64,000 bases of DNA, from positions 1-64,000 of the forward strand of contig CAYUPL010000009.1 of assembly GCA_964446655.1 (NCBI GenBank). The letters run 5' to 3'. Source of the stretch: Desulfopila_A sp964446655 (GTDB lineage: Bacteria > Desulfobacterota > Desulfobulbia > Desulfobulbales > Desulfocapsaceae). The notes under the pieces were generated by a model. The model was not told where the DNA came from. It made no database searches and was given only the letters and a program-made list of their open reading frames with translations. The position numbers were made by a program, and so were the translations under genes. Position 1 is the stretch's first letter. The number at the start of each line of letters is the position of its first letter. Positions 54,422 through 64,000 of this stretch are shown piece by piece.

Positions 54422-55048
54422 ATGACGGTTGAAAACGGCAAAATCGCATCATGGAACGATGTCAAAGGATACGGCTTTATCACTCCAGGCTCCGGTGGAA
54501 AAAAGATATTTATGCACATCAAGGAATACAGCACAAACCACCAACGACCTGTTCCGGGATTGGCTGTCACCTATGAGCTGTTCATGGATGCCGAGGGCAG
54601 AATATCCGCTACCAATGTCATCCCGGAAAACGGCCATCGCCAAACAACTCGAGCCGGTGTACAGAAGATCTCCGCACTTTTTTTAAGCAGCGCCTTTTTC
54701 AGTATTGTAGCCGGTCTGGTGCTGCTCGACAAACTCCCACCCGGCGTCCTCTTTTTCTACCTGGCAGTCAGTGCAATAACCTTTACTCTCTATGCCAAAG
54801 ACAAATCAGCGGCACAAACCGGACGGTGGAGAACCCCTGAAAGCACACTGCACCTTTTTTCACTTTTCGGCGGCTGGCCGGGAGCAGCTCTCGCCCAGAG
54901 TCAACTGCGTCATAAATCGAAAAAGATATCGTTCAGGGTGGTATACTGCTGTACGGTTGTCATAAACTGCGGCATTTTACTGTGGTTGCTCACCCCTGAC
55001 GGCAGTGCCGGACTCAAAATGATATTAAAGACCATGACTGCAGGTTAG
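54422..55048 (+). CDS. Cold-shock domain plus DUF1294 membrane protein
   Basis: Protein of 208 residues. The N-terminal cold-shock OB domain (GKIASWNDVKGYGFITPGSGG, IFMHIKEY) should bind nucleic acid. The C-terminal DUF1294 module has four helices with YAKDKSAAQTGRWRTPESTLH and the LFGGWPGAALAQSQLRHKSKK block. This fusion is common in Proteobacteria; its role is unknown. No strong ribosome site precedes the ATG. Confidence 0.85.
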   Translation: MTVENGKIASWNDVKGYGFITPGSGGKKIFMHIKEYSTNHQRPVPGLAVTYELFMDAEGRISATNVIPENGHRQTTRAGVQKISALFLSSAFFSIVAGLVLLDKLPPGVLFFYLAVSAITFTLYAKDKSAAQTGRWRTPESTLHLFSLFGGWPGAALAQSQLRHKSKKISFRVVYCCTVVINCGILLWLLTPDGSAGLKMILKTMTAG

Positions 55049-55130
55049 TTGGCGAGCATCGTCGAAATATTCTGTCTCTGTAACATACAGCGCTGGCCTC
55101 TAAGAATAACATTTTCCGTTGAGGACTGCC

Positions 55131-56019
55131 ATGCCCACAATCCAGCCACCATATTATCCCATCATCTACGTTCGCGGTTTTGCCATGACCAGCAGCGAAA
55201 TAGAAGCCACCACCACCACTCCTTATATGGGGTTCAACCTGGGCGCCACAAAGATCCGCCAGATCCATAACGGCAAAGTAATACGCCATTTCTTTGAATC
55301 TCCTCTGATCCGCCTGATGAAGGAGTACGGCTACCAGGACGCCTATCTCAATGGCAACCTCCTTACCCGCAACCTGTCGGCAAAGGCCATCTTCATTCAC
55401 CGCTATTACGATGAGGCCGACCGGGATTTCGGCAGCGGCAACCGTCCATCCATTATAGGAACTGCGCAGAGCCTGCGTCAGCTCATCGCAGATATCCGAC
55501 AGACAATCTGCGGCGAAGACCGGCAGCTGCAGCAGGGGTGCCGGAGAAATGAGCGACGGCCTGGTACGTATCGAAAACGCCTCTGTAAAAAGAGCGCCGC
55601 GGGCCCATATCCATCGATCGCATAGCGGTCCTTTCGGCATTGTCAACTCCGAAGAGGGCTACCAGAACCTGGTGCGCTTCCTCTTCGGCGACGTGCGTGT
55701 CGACGCCATACCCGAACCGGAACATCTGCCTTTGCCGCCCTCGGTGCAGCGTGCCAAGGACGAAGGGAAAGAGGTGCGCGCTTCATATTGGTTTGAAGCC
55801 GCCGCCTCACCGCGCCCCGCCGCAAACGACGGCAACACTTTTTTCCTCACCGAACGTCGCAAGCTAAACTACTCAGCCGTCTTTCGAAAGTACGATGAAA
55901 TGATGCAGCCAGAAAGAAGAGAGCTGAAGACAACGCGCCTGCCTCTGCTCTTTTCCGTCTTTCTTGACACCAAAAAAATAGTACGCGGCAAAATAACCGG
56001 AATCCAAAAAATCACCTGA
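55131..56019 (+). pseudogene. Alpha/beta-hydrolase-like gene with internal deletion
   Basis: Two frames carry the two ends of one protein. Frame one (55131 to about 55530) gives the N-terminus: PYYPIIYVRGFAMT, GFNLGATKIRQI, and SLRQLIADIRQTICGED. Frame two (from about 55540) gives the C-terminus: GEMSDGLVRIENASVKRAPR, HSGPFGIVNSEEGYQNLVRF. The middle, which should hold the nucleophile elbow and much of the core of the family as I remember it, is missing, and the frame changes at the junction. GAGGA precedes the ATG at 55131. The gene is non-functional as an esterase. Confidence 0.72.
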
Positions 56020-56183
56020 CAGGGCATAAATCCGGGCATATTCGCGCCCCTTGCATTACAGTACCGGAAAAAAGACAAAGCTGAAAGACGGCTTTAAATA
56101 TCGTAGCTTCGGAACAACCAGCCCAATGATCCGCTGGTTGTGTCTGCCCATCATCTCAATCTACCCCAGGGACATGTAACAGT

Positions 56184-57818
56184 ATGTCGATCTCAGCAAC
56201 TCCGGAAATAATTCTCTACAATGGTATCCTTGCCGGGCCGCATCCGGCTCATCCCATCATAATTGGTGCCCAGGCCGCAGCTCTCGGTCGGGACACTCTG
56301 CTGGCTGTCGGCAAAAATGAAGATATGCTGAGCCTGGCAGGCCCGCTTACGGAAAAAATCGATCTGGGCGGCCGTCTGCTGGTACCCGGATTCGTCGACA
56401 CCCACATCCATTTTTATGAGTGGTCCCTGAAGCGCAAGGACCTTCAGCTGGAACACCTCACCAGCCTTGAAGAATTGACGGCCCTGGTAAGCCACGGCAG
56501 CACCACCCGAACCACGGACCAGTGGATCATGGGCCAGGGCTGGAACGAAACCGACTGGCACAAGCCGGTCATGCCCGACCGCGAAGCCCTTGATAAAGCA
56601 GCACCCGACCATGCCGTACTGCTCTGGCGCTGTGATCTCCATCTGGCCGTAGCCAATTCCAAAGCCCTCCAGCTCGCCGGAATCGATGCGGCCACGCCCG
56701 ACCCCCCCGAGGGACGCATTGAGCGCGACAGCGACGGCAGGCCCACCGGCATTCTGCGCGAGCTGGCCATCAATTTGATGCGGCGTGCCATGGTAAATCC
56801 TTCCGCAGGCCGGATTCTAAATGCCTTTGAAGAAGGCGCCCAGGCCCTGCATCGCTTCGGCATCACCGGCATTCACGATGTCCGCCTGATGGACGACGGC
56901 GACGGCGCCACGGCACTGCAAACCTTTACAAAACTGCATGAAGAGCGACGCCTCAAACTGCGCAGCTGGGTGACCCTGCCCGGTCATCAGCTCGATGACA
57001 TCATCGGCCTTGGTTTGCGCACCGGCTTCGGCAACGATATCCTGCGCCTCGGACATGTCAAATTTTTCGCCGACGGCGGCATGGGTGCCCGTACCGCCTG
57101 GCTGAAGGAACCCTATCTGGACGCGGAATACGGCATGCCGCTGGTGGATATGACCACACTGGCTCATGATGTCGCCAGAGCCGATGCAAACGGACTATCC
57201 GTTATGATTCACGCCGTGGGTGACCGCGCCGCGTATGAGCTGCTCAATATCTTCGAGAAGATCGAATCAGAGAGGAGAGCCGATGCCGGCAAAGGTCCGA
57301 CCATCCCCCACCGCATTGAACATGCACAGATGATACGGTCGGAGGATGTCGCCAGGCTCAGTCGACTCAAGCTGGCTCTCTGCGTCACTCCCTGCAATAT
57401 GATTCTTGATATCAATCTTATCGACAAGGCTCTGGGAGAAAAAGGCAGATGGACCTATAGCTTCCGCCGCCTGATGGATAGCGGCGCGCCGGTGATGTTC
57501 AGCTCCGACTGCCCGGTCTGCAGTCCGGCGCCGCTGCCCGCCATCCACGCTGCGGTCACCAGAGAGCGCGCCGACGGCAGTCCCGCAGGAGGCTGGTATC
57601 CCGAGTCCCGCGTCAGTACGGCAGAGGCCCTGGCCGCCTTCACCTCCACACCTGCCGCAGTCCATCGGACCGGTGATCTAGGTATCATCGCTGCAGGCAA
57701 AAAAGCCGATCTCGCTGTATTAAGCAAAGATATCCTCAACCTGCCGCCGGAAGAAATTCTGCAGACCAGCGTGGATATGACCCTGTTTAACGGTGAAATC
57801 GTCCATCGACTTTTCTAA
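56184..57818 (+). CDS. YtcJ-type amidohydrolase
   Basis: Protein of 544 residues of the amidohydrolase 3 group. The metal motif is FVDTHIHFYEW, the later ligands are in VMIHAVGDRAAYE and PHRIEHAQM, and the final Asp in FSSDCPVCSPAP. No signal peptide is seen, and the closing KADLAVLSKDILNLPPEEI is typical of the family's small beta domain. Substrate unknown. The beta-lysine acetyltransferase gene follows after 20 bp. Confidence 0.9.
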   Translation: MSISATPEIILYNGILAGPHPAHPIIIGAQAAALGRDTLLAVGKNEDMLSLAGPLTEKIDLGGRLLVPGFVDTHIHFYEWSLKRKDLQLEHLTSLEELTALVSHGSTTRTTDQWIMGQGWNETDWHKPVMPDREALDKAAPDHAVLLWRCDLHLAVANSKALQLAGIDAATPDPPEGRIERDSDGRPTGILRELAINLMRRAMVNPSAGRILNAFEEGAQALHRFGITGIHDVRLMDDGDGATALQTFTKLHEERRLKLRSWVTLPGHQLDDIIGLGLRTGFGNDILRLGHVKFFADGGMGARTAWLKEPYLDAEYGMPLVDMTTLAHDVARADANGLSVMIHAVGDRAAYELLNIFEKIESERRADAGKGPTIPHRIEHAQMIRSEDVARLSRLKLALCVTPCNMILDINLIDKALGEKGRWTYSFRRLMDSGAPVMFSSDCPVCSPAPLPAIHAAVTRERADGSPAGGWYPESRVSTAEALAAFTSTPAAVHRTGDLGIIAAGKKADLAVLSKDILNLPPEEILQTSVDMTLFNGEIVHRLF

Positions 57819-57838
57819 AAACCGTTTACAATAGAGTA

Positions 57839-58675
57839 ATGGATACCATCGAGAACATGCATGGTTCCGTGATCCAGCACGGACCGCACAATAACCGCAT
57901 CTATCTGATGCACCTCGACACGGAAAAGACCGACCTTCTCCTGCCAAGTCTTGACCGGCTGGCCGAAAACAATGGCTACACCAAGATCTTTGCCAGAATT
58001 CCGGCACCGGTCTATAGCCTTTTTGCCGAGGCGGGATATGGCAGAGAAGCGGTGGTTCCCTACTTTTTCAAGGGTGGTATCGATGCCGTTTTTGCGGCCA
58101 GATATTTTTCAGCTTCCCGCAGGAAGGATCAACCGGATGAACAACTGACCGGTCTGATCCGCAAGGCAGGGCAGTTTGGGACAGCATTGCAAGAAAAAGG
58201 TGACTCACGCCCCCTCCATGGAGAAGTAAGACAATGTACTGCCGCGGACACCGCCGAGATGAGCCGCATCTACGGCCGTATCTTCGCCACCTATCCTTTC
58301 CCGGTCAATGATCCCGTCTATCTGAAAAAGATGATGGCGGAAAACGTGCTCTATTTTGCCGTCCACGTCAAGAAAGAGATCGCGGCACTGGCCTCGGCCG
58401 AGCTCGATCCGGAAAACGGCACCGCTGAAATGACCGACTTTGCCACCATGGAACAATGGCGCGGCAGGGGATTTGCCGGGAAACTGCTGCACCATATGCA
58501 CGATCAGGTCCTTCGACACGGCATCACAACCGTCTATACCATCGCCCGGGCCCAGTCCTACGGCATGAACCTTGTCTTTCAAAGACAAGGTTACAGCTAC
58601 GGAGGGTTCCTGCCCAACAACACCCAGATCGCCGGCTCCATGCAGAGCATGACCGTCTGGTACAAACACCTCTAA
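57839..58675 (+). CDS. ablB: Beta-lysine N-acetyltransferase
   Basis: Protein of 278 residues with the AblB layout: an N-terminal domain (VIQHGPHNNRIYLMHL) and a C-terminal GNAT domain with QWRGRGFAGKLLHHM as the acetyl-CoA loop and the closing YSYGGFLPNN. It should make N-epsilon-acetyl-beta-lysine, a compatible solute. The usual partner AblA (lysine 2,3-aminomutase) is not adjacent. The KamA protein at 19 kb is a diverged candidate only. Confidence 0.88.
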   Translation: MDTIENMHGSVIQHGPHNNRIYLMHLDTEKTDLLLPSLDRLAENNGYTKIFARIPAPVYSLFAEAGYGREAVVPYFFKGGIDAVFAARYFSASRRKDQPDEQLTGLIRKAGQFGTALQEKGDSRPLHGEVRQCTAADTAEMSRIYGRIFATYPFPVNDPVYLKKMMAENVLYFAVHVKKEIAALASAELDPENGTAEMTDFATMEQWRGRGFAGKLLHHMHDQVLRHGITTVYTIARAQSYGMNLVFQRQGYSYGGFLPNNTQIAGSMQSMTVWYKHL

Positions 58676-58691
58676 GCCGGCTTTCTCCGGG

Positions 58692-59111
58692 CTACCAGGT
58701 TCCCTTGTTCTCCATTGAAGCCCAGGGTTCTTCGACGGGCAGGCTCTCTCCTTCCTGGAGAAATTCGATGGAAATTTGGTCTGGCGTGCGGATAAAGGCC
58801 ATACGGCCGTCGCGTGGCGGCCGGAGAATGGTGACACCTTTCTCCATCAGCATATTGCAGTAATCGTAAATATTGCTGACACTGAAGGCCAGGTGACCAA
58901 AATTATCACCGCTGCTGTAGGGTGTATCCTGATCCCAGTTATAGGTCAGCTCAACCTCGGGCTCACCTGGTGCAGTAGCAAGATAGACCAGGGTAAAACG
59001 CCCTTCCGGATACTCTTTTCGTCGTGTTTCCACCATGCCGAGGATATCGGTGAAAAAGTTGACGGACTGATCCAGGTCCTTCACCCGCACCATGGTATGT
59101 AAAAATTTCAT
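58692..59111 (-). CDS. gloA: Lactoylglutathione lyase (glyoxalase I)
   Basis: Protein of 139 residues with the glyoxalase fold and four metal ligands in the expected places: H5, E54 (EVELTYNW), H73 (FGHLAFSV) and E116 (SIEFLQEG). It isomerises the hemithioacetal of methylglyoxal with glutathione or a similar thiol. Single gene, convergent with ablB. Confidence 0.93.
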   Translation of the reverse strand: MKFLHTMVRVKDLDQSVNFFTDILGMVETRRKEYPEGRFTLVYLATAPGEPEVELTYNWDQDTPYSSGDNFGHLAFSVSNIYDYCNMLMEKGVTILRPPRDGRMAFIRTPDQISIEFLQEGESLPVEEPWASMENKGTW

Positions 59112-59208
59112 ACGGCTTTCTCCTTATTGTTCTGGTAAATAGGGTTAAAAATTCCTTGCACCCGGCAAACCATAAGCATGGGAGCACCGTCGGGAAAGCT
59201 GGTTTTTA

Positions 59209-62200
59209 CTAAAGCCGGACGGTCAGCTCAACCATGGGAACCTCCCACATACAGCCATGGCATTTCTTTCTATAGCTCTCTTCACCGACATCATCCCGGT
59301 AACGCCGCACCATGGCCACAACCTTGAGAACACCAATATCGTCAAACCGAGGCGCCCAGAGCTGTCTGGCTTTGTGCGACAGGCGGGCCACAACAATACC
59401 GTTCTGCTGCGCCAGTTCCAGGTGGTCGCCCCGCTTTTGCAGCGACAGTATATCACCGCATTGCAGCGCTGCCAGTGCCGTCCGGCAGGGACTGTTCTCC
59501 GCTTTGACTCCGGCAAAATCGAGAAAGAGATCCTCCATGCCCAGCAGGGCATAGCGATACGAGGCTTTGTTGGGCTTTCGTGCCGGGGTGAGCCTTCGCT
59601 CCAGGAGAAAGTCGCCGCGCACTGATGCCGCATGGGGGTTGACCATGCCGTCCACCTGCAAAAGATGAAGGGTCTGGCGGGCGCGGGACATGCCGACGTA
59701 GAAGAGTCTGCGCTCCTCTTCCATGGCATCGCCCTTCCGCTCCTGCCAGTTATCGCCGAGCAGAAAGACATGATCAAACTCCAGCCCCTTGACGGAATGG
59801 ACCGTGGAAAGAAAAACTCCGTTGCCGAGATTCCTGGAACGACCCTGGTCCGCCAGCGTTTCGTAAAGATACTCGGCAATCAGGCCGGCGGGCTGTTCGT
59901 GGCCGTGGGTTTCCTCGATCCAGTCGTCCACAAGCCGACGCAGATTCGTCTGCCAGATATTGTCCGCCACCATCGATTTGGGCAGGAAACGCAACAAGGT
60001 CGCTCCATCGAGACTTTCTCCCCGATGCTCTTGGAGATATTCCAGCAGCTGAGCATTTTCGCGTATCCTGGTCAGACCGGGAAAACCGCCGACCCGGCCC
60101 CAGTGAAAATTCACCGGCAGCTCCTCTTCCTCCAGGACGGAACGCAGGGGATCGAGGCTTTTCCATTCCCGGGCAAGCACGGCACAGCTGTTCAGATCGA
60201 GTCCGCCTTCAACACTCTGCAAACGCCTGATTTCGCAGAGCACACCACGGGCCTGCTCCTCAAGGCTCGCCACCGCAAGGCGCTGCACCCTGCCCAGGCC
60301 GACCGGGTCGGTCAGCTGTCTGTTTCCGCCGGCAGGCAGGGAACTGCGTGCCGTATTGACCTGTATGGGATGGTCGGTCTTCATCCTGTCGTTGTTCTGT
60401 TGAATCAACGAATTCGAAGCGGCAATGATGTTGGCGGTTGAACGGTAATTCTCGATCAGATAGTGAATCCGGGCGCCATAATCTTCCTGAAAACGACGAA
60501 TAAAACCGACATTGGCTCCCCGGAAATGGTAAATGTTCTGGTCATCATCGCCAACTGCCAGGATAGTCATTCGCAGGTCATGCTCTTCAAGACTCTTCCC
60601 GGCCAGTAGAGAGACAAGTTCGTACTGCTCCTCGTCGATATCCTGGTATTCATCCACCAGAATATGGCTGAACTTCCCCACAAGCGCTTCCCTAGGCGAC
60701 TCTCCGAGCAGGCCGAGAACATCACCTTCGCCCTTTAAGAGGGCAATGGCTGCCGCAATTATCCCGGCAAAATCGGGCTCTTTCACATCTTGTTTCTGTG
60801 CCGCAGCGGCAAGAGAGCGTCCGGTGAGCCGAAGGGCAAGGCCATGGAAAGTGAGAGTGGTGACCCGGCCTGTCTCGGCGCCGATGAGCTGACGCAATCT
60901 CCGCCGTAGGCCCATGACGGCACTGCGATTAAAACAGAGCACGAGAATGGCGCCGGGATTGATCCGTTCGACCCGGAGCAGGTAGGCGACACGATGAACG
61001 ACCACCCGGGTTTTACCGGCACCGGGACCGGCCAGCACCAGCATGTTTCGATCCACCGGTGCGGCAGCGATGGCCTGCTGATTTTTATTCTTCAGATCAT
61101 CAACGATTATCTGATAAGACTGTTCGCTGGTGGCCCGCTCCAGCATCTTGTGCCGTCCCGGAAAAAAACGTTTAATAAAATCTTCTTTATCGTCTTCGAA
61201 GTAGGATACCACCAGATGCATGGCCGCGTTGATCCGGTCCAGTGCCTGTCTGGCGTATTCGTTCATCACATGAATCTGAAAATTACGCTCGGTATAATGG
61301 GTTTGCAGTGGGGCAAAATCCATCATGGTATAGCGTTTGCCCTTGGCCTGAGGCTGAAGATGCAGTGTCATGGCCTGATTGAAGACGGCAAGTCCCTGCT
61401 GCAGGTCGAGGATGCCCTGTTCATGCATAAAGGTCAGGGCCCGCTCTGCCGCGGCCAGCGGTTTATTCAGCAAGGGCAGCAGGCTCAAGTCCTGTTGTAG
61501 TCCTTCAACAATCTTTTCCAGGGTGAATTCAACCAGCAGATTGGCATTTGCTTTCTCTTCAGGGTCTATTTGTCCCAGGATAACCCGGAGGGCAACGGCT
61601 GCGGCCTGTTGCCGTATCTGCATGGTAACGGCCAGAGAACGCCAGTCCCGATGGAGAAAGACGGCAAAACGGTCTCCTCCCCTGGTGTGGATGCTTATAC
61701 TGCCTTTTTGTCCGGCCAGCCCCTTACCGTCTCTGGTCAGACCATACAGGATGCGGCGCAGGGCATCGGGACTGCTGTACTCGTGCCCCATATCAAGCAA
61801 AAGCTGGTTGACCTGCCGCAAATCAAGCTCCAGGGGCGTTTCTCGGTCCGCCTCCGGAGCCAGTTCCTCCAGGACCTTGAGAAAGTCGCGTTCCAGAGCG
61901 CAGACCCTCTGCAGATGGACTTTACCGTTATTCCCGACTTTATGGCGGATATAGGCCGACAGGGTCGTTTCTTTAGAGAGGATACCCTGCTCGGCCATGT
62001 CGTGCAGGGTTTTGATGACGCGCTGGGTCTCGGTTTCGTCGGCGCCATCCTCTTCCGCTGGGGCAAAGGGCGCCAGGGCAGCCAGTTCGTCGGCACTGAA
62101 ACTGTCCATCTTCTGCATCGCCATCAAGGCAGCAAGAAGGGCCAGCCATCTGTCCTGCTGTCTTGCCGACAGATGAAGATGGCTGATTTTCTCGGCCGCT

Positions 62201-64000
62201 TCCGCCATATCCTTGACCAGCGGTTTGCCCTGAAAGACTCTGGTATTGTTCTCATTACGCTGCAGGAATCCGGCACGTTCCAACCAGGCCACGGCCGTTC
62301 GTACCCGGGAGGTCGGATCGTACATTTCGTCCGGATTAAGCTCAACCACAGCCTGGCGCAGCAGTTCACCGGCCGTCAAGACCACCTCCTCTTTACCCTT
62401 TGCCGCATAACGGATGCCGCGCAGCATCTGGCTGATCTCTCTTTTATTCAGCCTGGAGATGCTGCCCAGTTCAAACTGTTTCTCTATGTCCTGCTCGTCA
62501 AAAACAAGGATACATTCGGCATCGAGCCGGTCACGACCGGCCCGTCCCGCCTCCTGCAGGTAGTTCTCCAATGATCCGGGGATATCGGCATGGATGACAA
62601 GCCGGACATCTTCCTTGTCGATTCCCATCCCAAAGGCATTGGTGGCGCAGATGATAGGGATTTCATCCTGCAGGAAGGCCTCCTGCAGCCTTTTTTTCAA
62701 AGAGTTGTCCAGTCCGGCATGGAAGGCTTCGGCGTTATAGCCGCTCTCGTTTAGAAACTGCGCCAGATTTTCGGTATTGCTACGGGTGGCACAGTAAATT
62801 ACCACGCTGCCTCTGCCGCTGTACCTGCTCTGCAACAGCTCAGCAATAACCTGATTTTTCTCGTATTTGTCAACCGGATAGACGTCATAGCGCAGATTGA
62901 CTCGCTCATGGCCACCGGCAAAATGGTGCACCCGCAGGCCAAGTTCGCTCTGAATAATATCGGTTATCTCCGCCTTCACATCTTTTTTGGCCGTAGCGGT
63001 AAAACATTGTACAGCTGGAATCGCCAGTTTTTCCCGAGCGGCAAACTCACGGATAAAGCGGATGGCGTAAAGGTAGTCGGGCCGGAAATCATGCCCCCAC
63101 TTGGAAAGACAGTGTGCTTCGTCAAAGACCCAGGCCCCGATCTCCCGCTGCGAGATAACATTAACAAAGGAATGATTGCGCAGCTGCTCAGGAGAAACAT
63201 AAAGGATACCGACATCACCCAGGCGTATGGATTCCATGATTTGACCACGTTCCACCATGGTCAGCAGACCATATAGAGGTGCCGCGATTCCGGTACCGGT
63301 CTGCCTGGAAAAATTATCGACCTGATCCTTCATCAAGGCCTGCAGAGGCGAAATGACAATGGTAAGCATATTACGCCGTTGATAGCGCATAAAAGCCGGC
63401 AACAGATAGCAGAGGGACTTGCCGCCCCCGGTCGGCAATGTGGCAAAAAGAGTGGTGTTTCCGGCCGCTGCCGTTACCACAACTTCCTGCAGACTTCTGC
63501 CGTCTTCCGTTGCCGGTTGCGCCCGGAAATCTGTAAAACCGAAACTGTTCTGCAGAAAGGCACGGGGATCGTGATGAGATTTACAGTAGGAACAGCGATG
63601 ATAGTCGCCGCAATCCCTTTCCCGCAGGCGATGCAGTATCTGCGAAATTGCCGGATACGTGTGTCTCACCCATGGCGGCAGCACGGAGTTTCCACCGGCA
63701 ACACTCAACCAGGCAGTGGCGTACGCCAAGACGGCAGTGTCGATACTGCCGTCTTGAAGCTGGTCGACCAACTCCTCCACCGCCTGAACACAACCATGTT
63801 TTCCGGCAAACCAGGAAAATGCCGCGGCAAGATCTTCACCTTCAAGCAGAGGAACACCCATGGCGGCCAGGCTGTCGGCGGAACCGCGCAGGTTTGCATC
63901 AGTCTGCAGAAAACTGCGATAGAGAACCGGAATGTCGGACTGATGTTGCAGCATGGCACGGAAGGCCTGCCACTGTTCCTCGAAAACCTTGCCGGCCAGT
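59209..64000 (-). CDS. RecQ-UvrD fusion helicase (partial at the right edge)
   Basis: At least 1581 residues from the first Met at 63954, and the open coding frame continues to the window edge (QWQAFRA before that Met), so the N-terminus is outside. A helical N-terminal part with a Cys group (CGDYHRCSYC) precedes a RecQ-type SF2 core: Walker A TLPTGGGKSLCY (172-183), DEAH box at 278-281, QEAGRAGRD (467-475). RecQ zinc-ligand cysteines are absent. A helical linker leads to a UvrD-type SF1 core with AGPGAGKTR (975-983), DEYQD near 1101 and HSVKGLEFDHV. Two helicase motors in one chain. Confidence 0.88.
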   Translation of the reverse strand, partial: LAGKVFEEQWQAFRAMLQHQSDIPVLYRSFLQTDANLRGSADSLAAMGVPLLEGEDLAAAFSWFAGKHGCVQAVEELVDQLQDGSIDTAVLAYATAWLSVAGGNSVLPPWVRHTYPAISQILHRLRERDCGDYHRCSYCKSHHDPRAFLQNSFGFTDFRAQPATEDGRSLQEVVVTAAAGNTTLFATLPTGGGKSLCYLLPAFMRYQRRNMLTIVISPLQALMKDQVDNFSRQTGTGIAAPLYGLLTMVERGQIMESIRLGDVGILYVSPEQLRNHSFVNVISQREIGAWVFDEAHCLSKWGHDFRPDYLYAIRFIREFAAREKLAIPAVQCFTATAKKDVKAEITDIIQSELGLRVHHFAGGHERVNLRYDVYPVDKYEKNQVIAELLQSRYSGRGSVVIYCATRSNTENLAQFLNESGYNAEAFHAGLDNSLKKRLQEAFLQDEIPIICATNAFGMGIDKEDVRLVIHADIPGSLENYLQEAGRAGRDRLDAECILVFDEQDIEKQFELGSISRLNKREISQMLRGIRYAAKGKEEVVLTAGELLRQAVVELNPDEMYDPTSRVRTAVAWLERAGFLQRNENNTRVFQGKPLVKDMAEAAEKISHLHLSARQQDRWLALLAALMAMQKMDSFSADELAALAPFAPAEEDGADETETQRVIKTLHDMAEQGILSKETTLSAYIRHKVGNNGKVHLQRVCALERDFLKVLEELAPEADRETPLELDLRQVNQLLLDMGHEYSSPDALRRILYGLTRDGKGLAGQKGSISIHTRGGDRFAVFLHRDWRSLAVTMQIRQQAAAVALRVILGQIDPEEKANANLLVEFTLEKIVEGLQQDLSLLPLLNKPLAAAERALTFMHEQGILDLQQGLAVFNQAMTLHLQPQAKGKRYTMMDFAPLQTHYTERNFQIHVMNEYARQALDRINAAMHLVVSYFEDDKEDFIKRFFPGRHKMLERATSEQSYQIIVDDLKNKNQQAIAAAPVDRNMLVLAGPGAGKTRVVVHRVAYLLRVERINPGAILVLCFNRSAVMGLRRRLRQLIGAETGRVTTLTFHGLALRLTGRSLAAAAQKQDVKEPDFAGIIAAAIALLKGEGDVLGLLGESPREALVGKFSHILVDEYQDIDEEQYELVSLLAGKSLEEHDLRMTILAVGDDDQNIYHFRGANVGFIRRFQEDYGARIHYLIENYRSTANIIAASNSLIQQNNDRMKTDHPIQVNTARSSLPAGGNRQLTDPVGLGRVQRLAVASLEEQARGVLCEIRRLQSVEGGLDLNSCAVLAREWKSLDPLRSVLEEEELPVNFHWGRVGGFPGLTRIRENAQLLEYLQEHRGESLDGATLLRFLPKSMVADNIWQTNLRRLVDDWIEETHGHEQPAGLIAEYLYETLADQGRSRNLGNGVFLSTVHSVKGLEFDHVFLLGDNWQERKGDAMEEERRLFYVGMSRARQTLHLLQVDGMVNPHAASVRGDFLLERRLTPARKPNKASYRYALLGMEDLFLDFAGVKAENSPCRTALAALQCGDILSLQKRGDHLELAQQNGIVVARLSHKARQLWAPRFDDIGVLKVVAMVRRYRDDVGEESYRKKCHGCMWEVPMVELTVRL

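Overview
The window looks like a stretch of a Desulfobacterota chromosome, most likely Desulfobulbales, with a mid-range GC content. The points in favour are a periplasmic corrinoid operon with a cbiK-type chelatase, a DUF362/NapH-type ferredoxin pair, a beta-lysine acetyltransferase, a long-form FeoB and many sigma-54-type regulators. This assignment is inference from gene content; no rRNA or tRNA gene was recognised.

Layout. 1-6.8 kb: purL, a small HAD phosphatase, a PrmA-like methyltransferase and a LivK-like binding protein. 7-11.3 kb: a GlrK/QseG/GlrR-like kinase, lipoprotein and sigma-54 activator operon, next to a small secreted protein with a clear -24/-12 promoter. 11.9-19 kb: a 49-residue membrane protein, a RecD2-type helicase, a truncated EcsC gene joined through a 9-bp tandem repeat to a NapH/NapG fusion ferredoxin, a Tat-targeted DUF362 protein, a thioesterase and an M23 peptidase. 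19-28 kb: a KamA-family radical SAM protein with an apparent second, cluster-less domain, diverging across a perfect inverted repeat from an IclR regulator. The regulator is followed by a PotBCDA-type ABC importer and a proline-racemase-family enzyme. 28-29 kb: a cytidylate-kinase-like protein.

29.3-40.1 kb (minus strand) is a complete transcription unit: a sigma-70 promoter, a cobalamin riboswitch with an intrinsic terminator, then a TonB-dependent receptor, DUF2162, ExbB/MotA-type channel, DUF2149, a secreted BtuF-CbiZ fusion, a secreted and membrane-anchored CobN-like protein, and CbiK. It has the architecture of the Bacteroidota Hmu haem system but is under B12 control, and suggests corrinoid capture and processing in the periplasm.

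40.2-53.6 kb is an iron/metal block. A short minus-strand operon (FeoB-associated Cys-rich protein, DUF2325 protein, Cys-tailed protein) lies beside a ten-gene minus-strand operon. That operon carries two mature-His secreted proteins, three proteins sharing an LPGR[IL]RL[RQ] motif in HMA-like domains (one a divergent P1B ATPase), an ABC exporter, a DUF4857 protein and a DtxR-family regulator. It diverges from feoAB. The P-ATPase and HMA-like set resembles ferrosome (fez) clusters. Two of the promoters have a TTAG-N6-CT[AT]A palindrome exactly 8 bp upstream of a sigma-70 -35 box.

53.6-64 kb holds a small molybdopterin-domain protein, a cold-shock/DUF1294 fusion, a decayed alpha/beta-hydrolase gene with an internal deletion, a YtcJ-type amidohydrolase, ablB, a glyoxalase, and a RecQ-UvrD fusion helicase that runs off the right edge.
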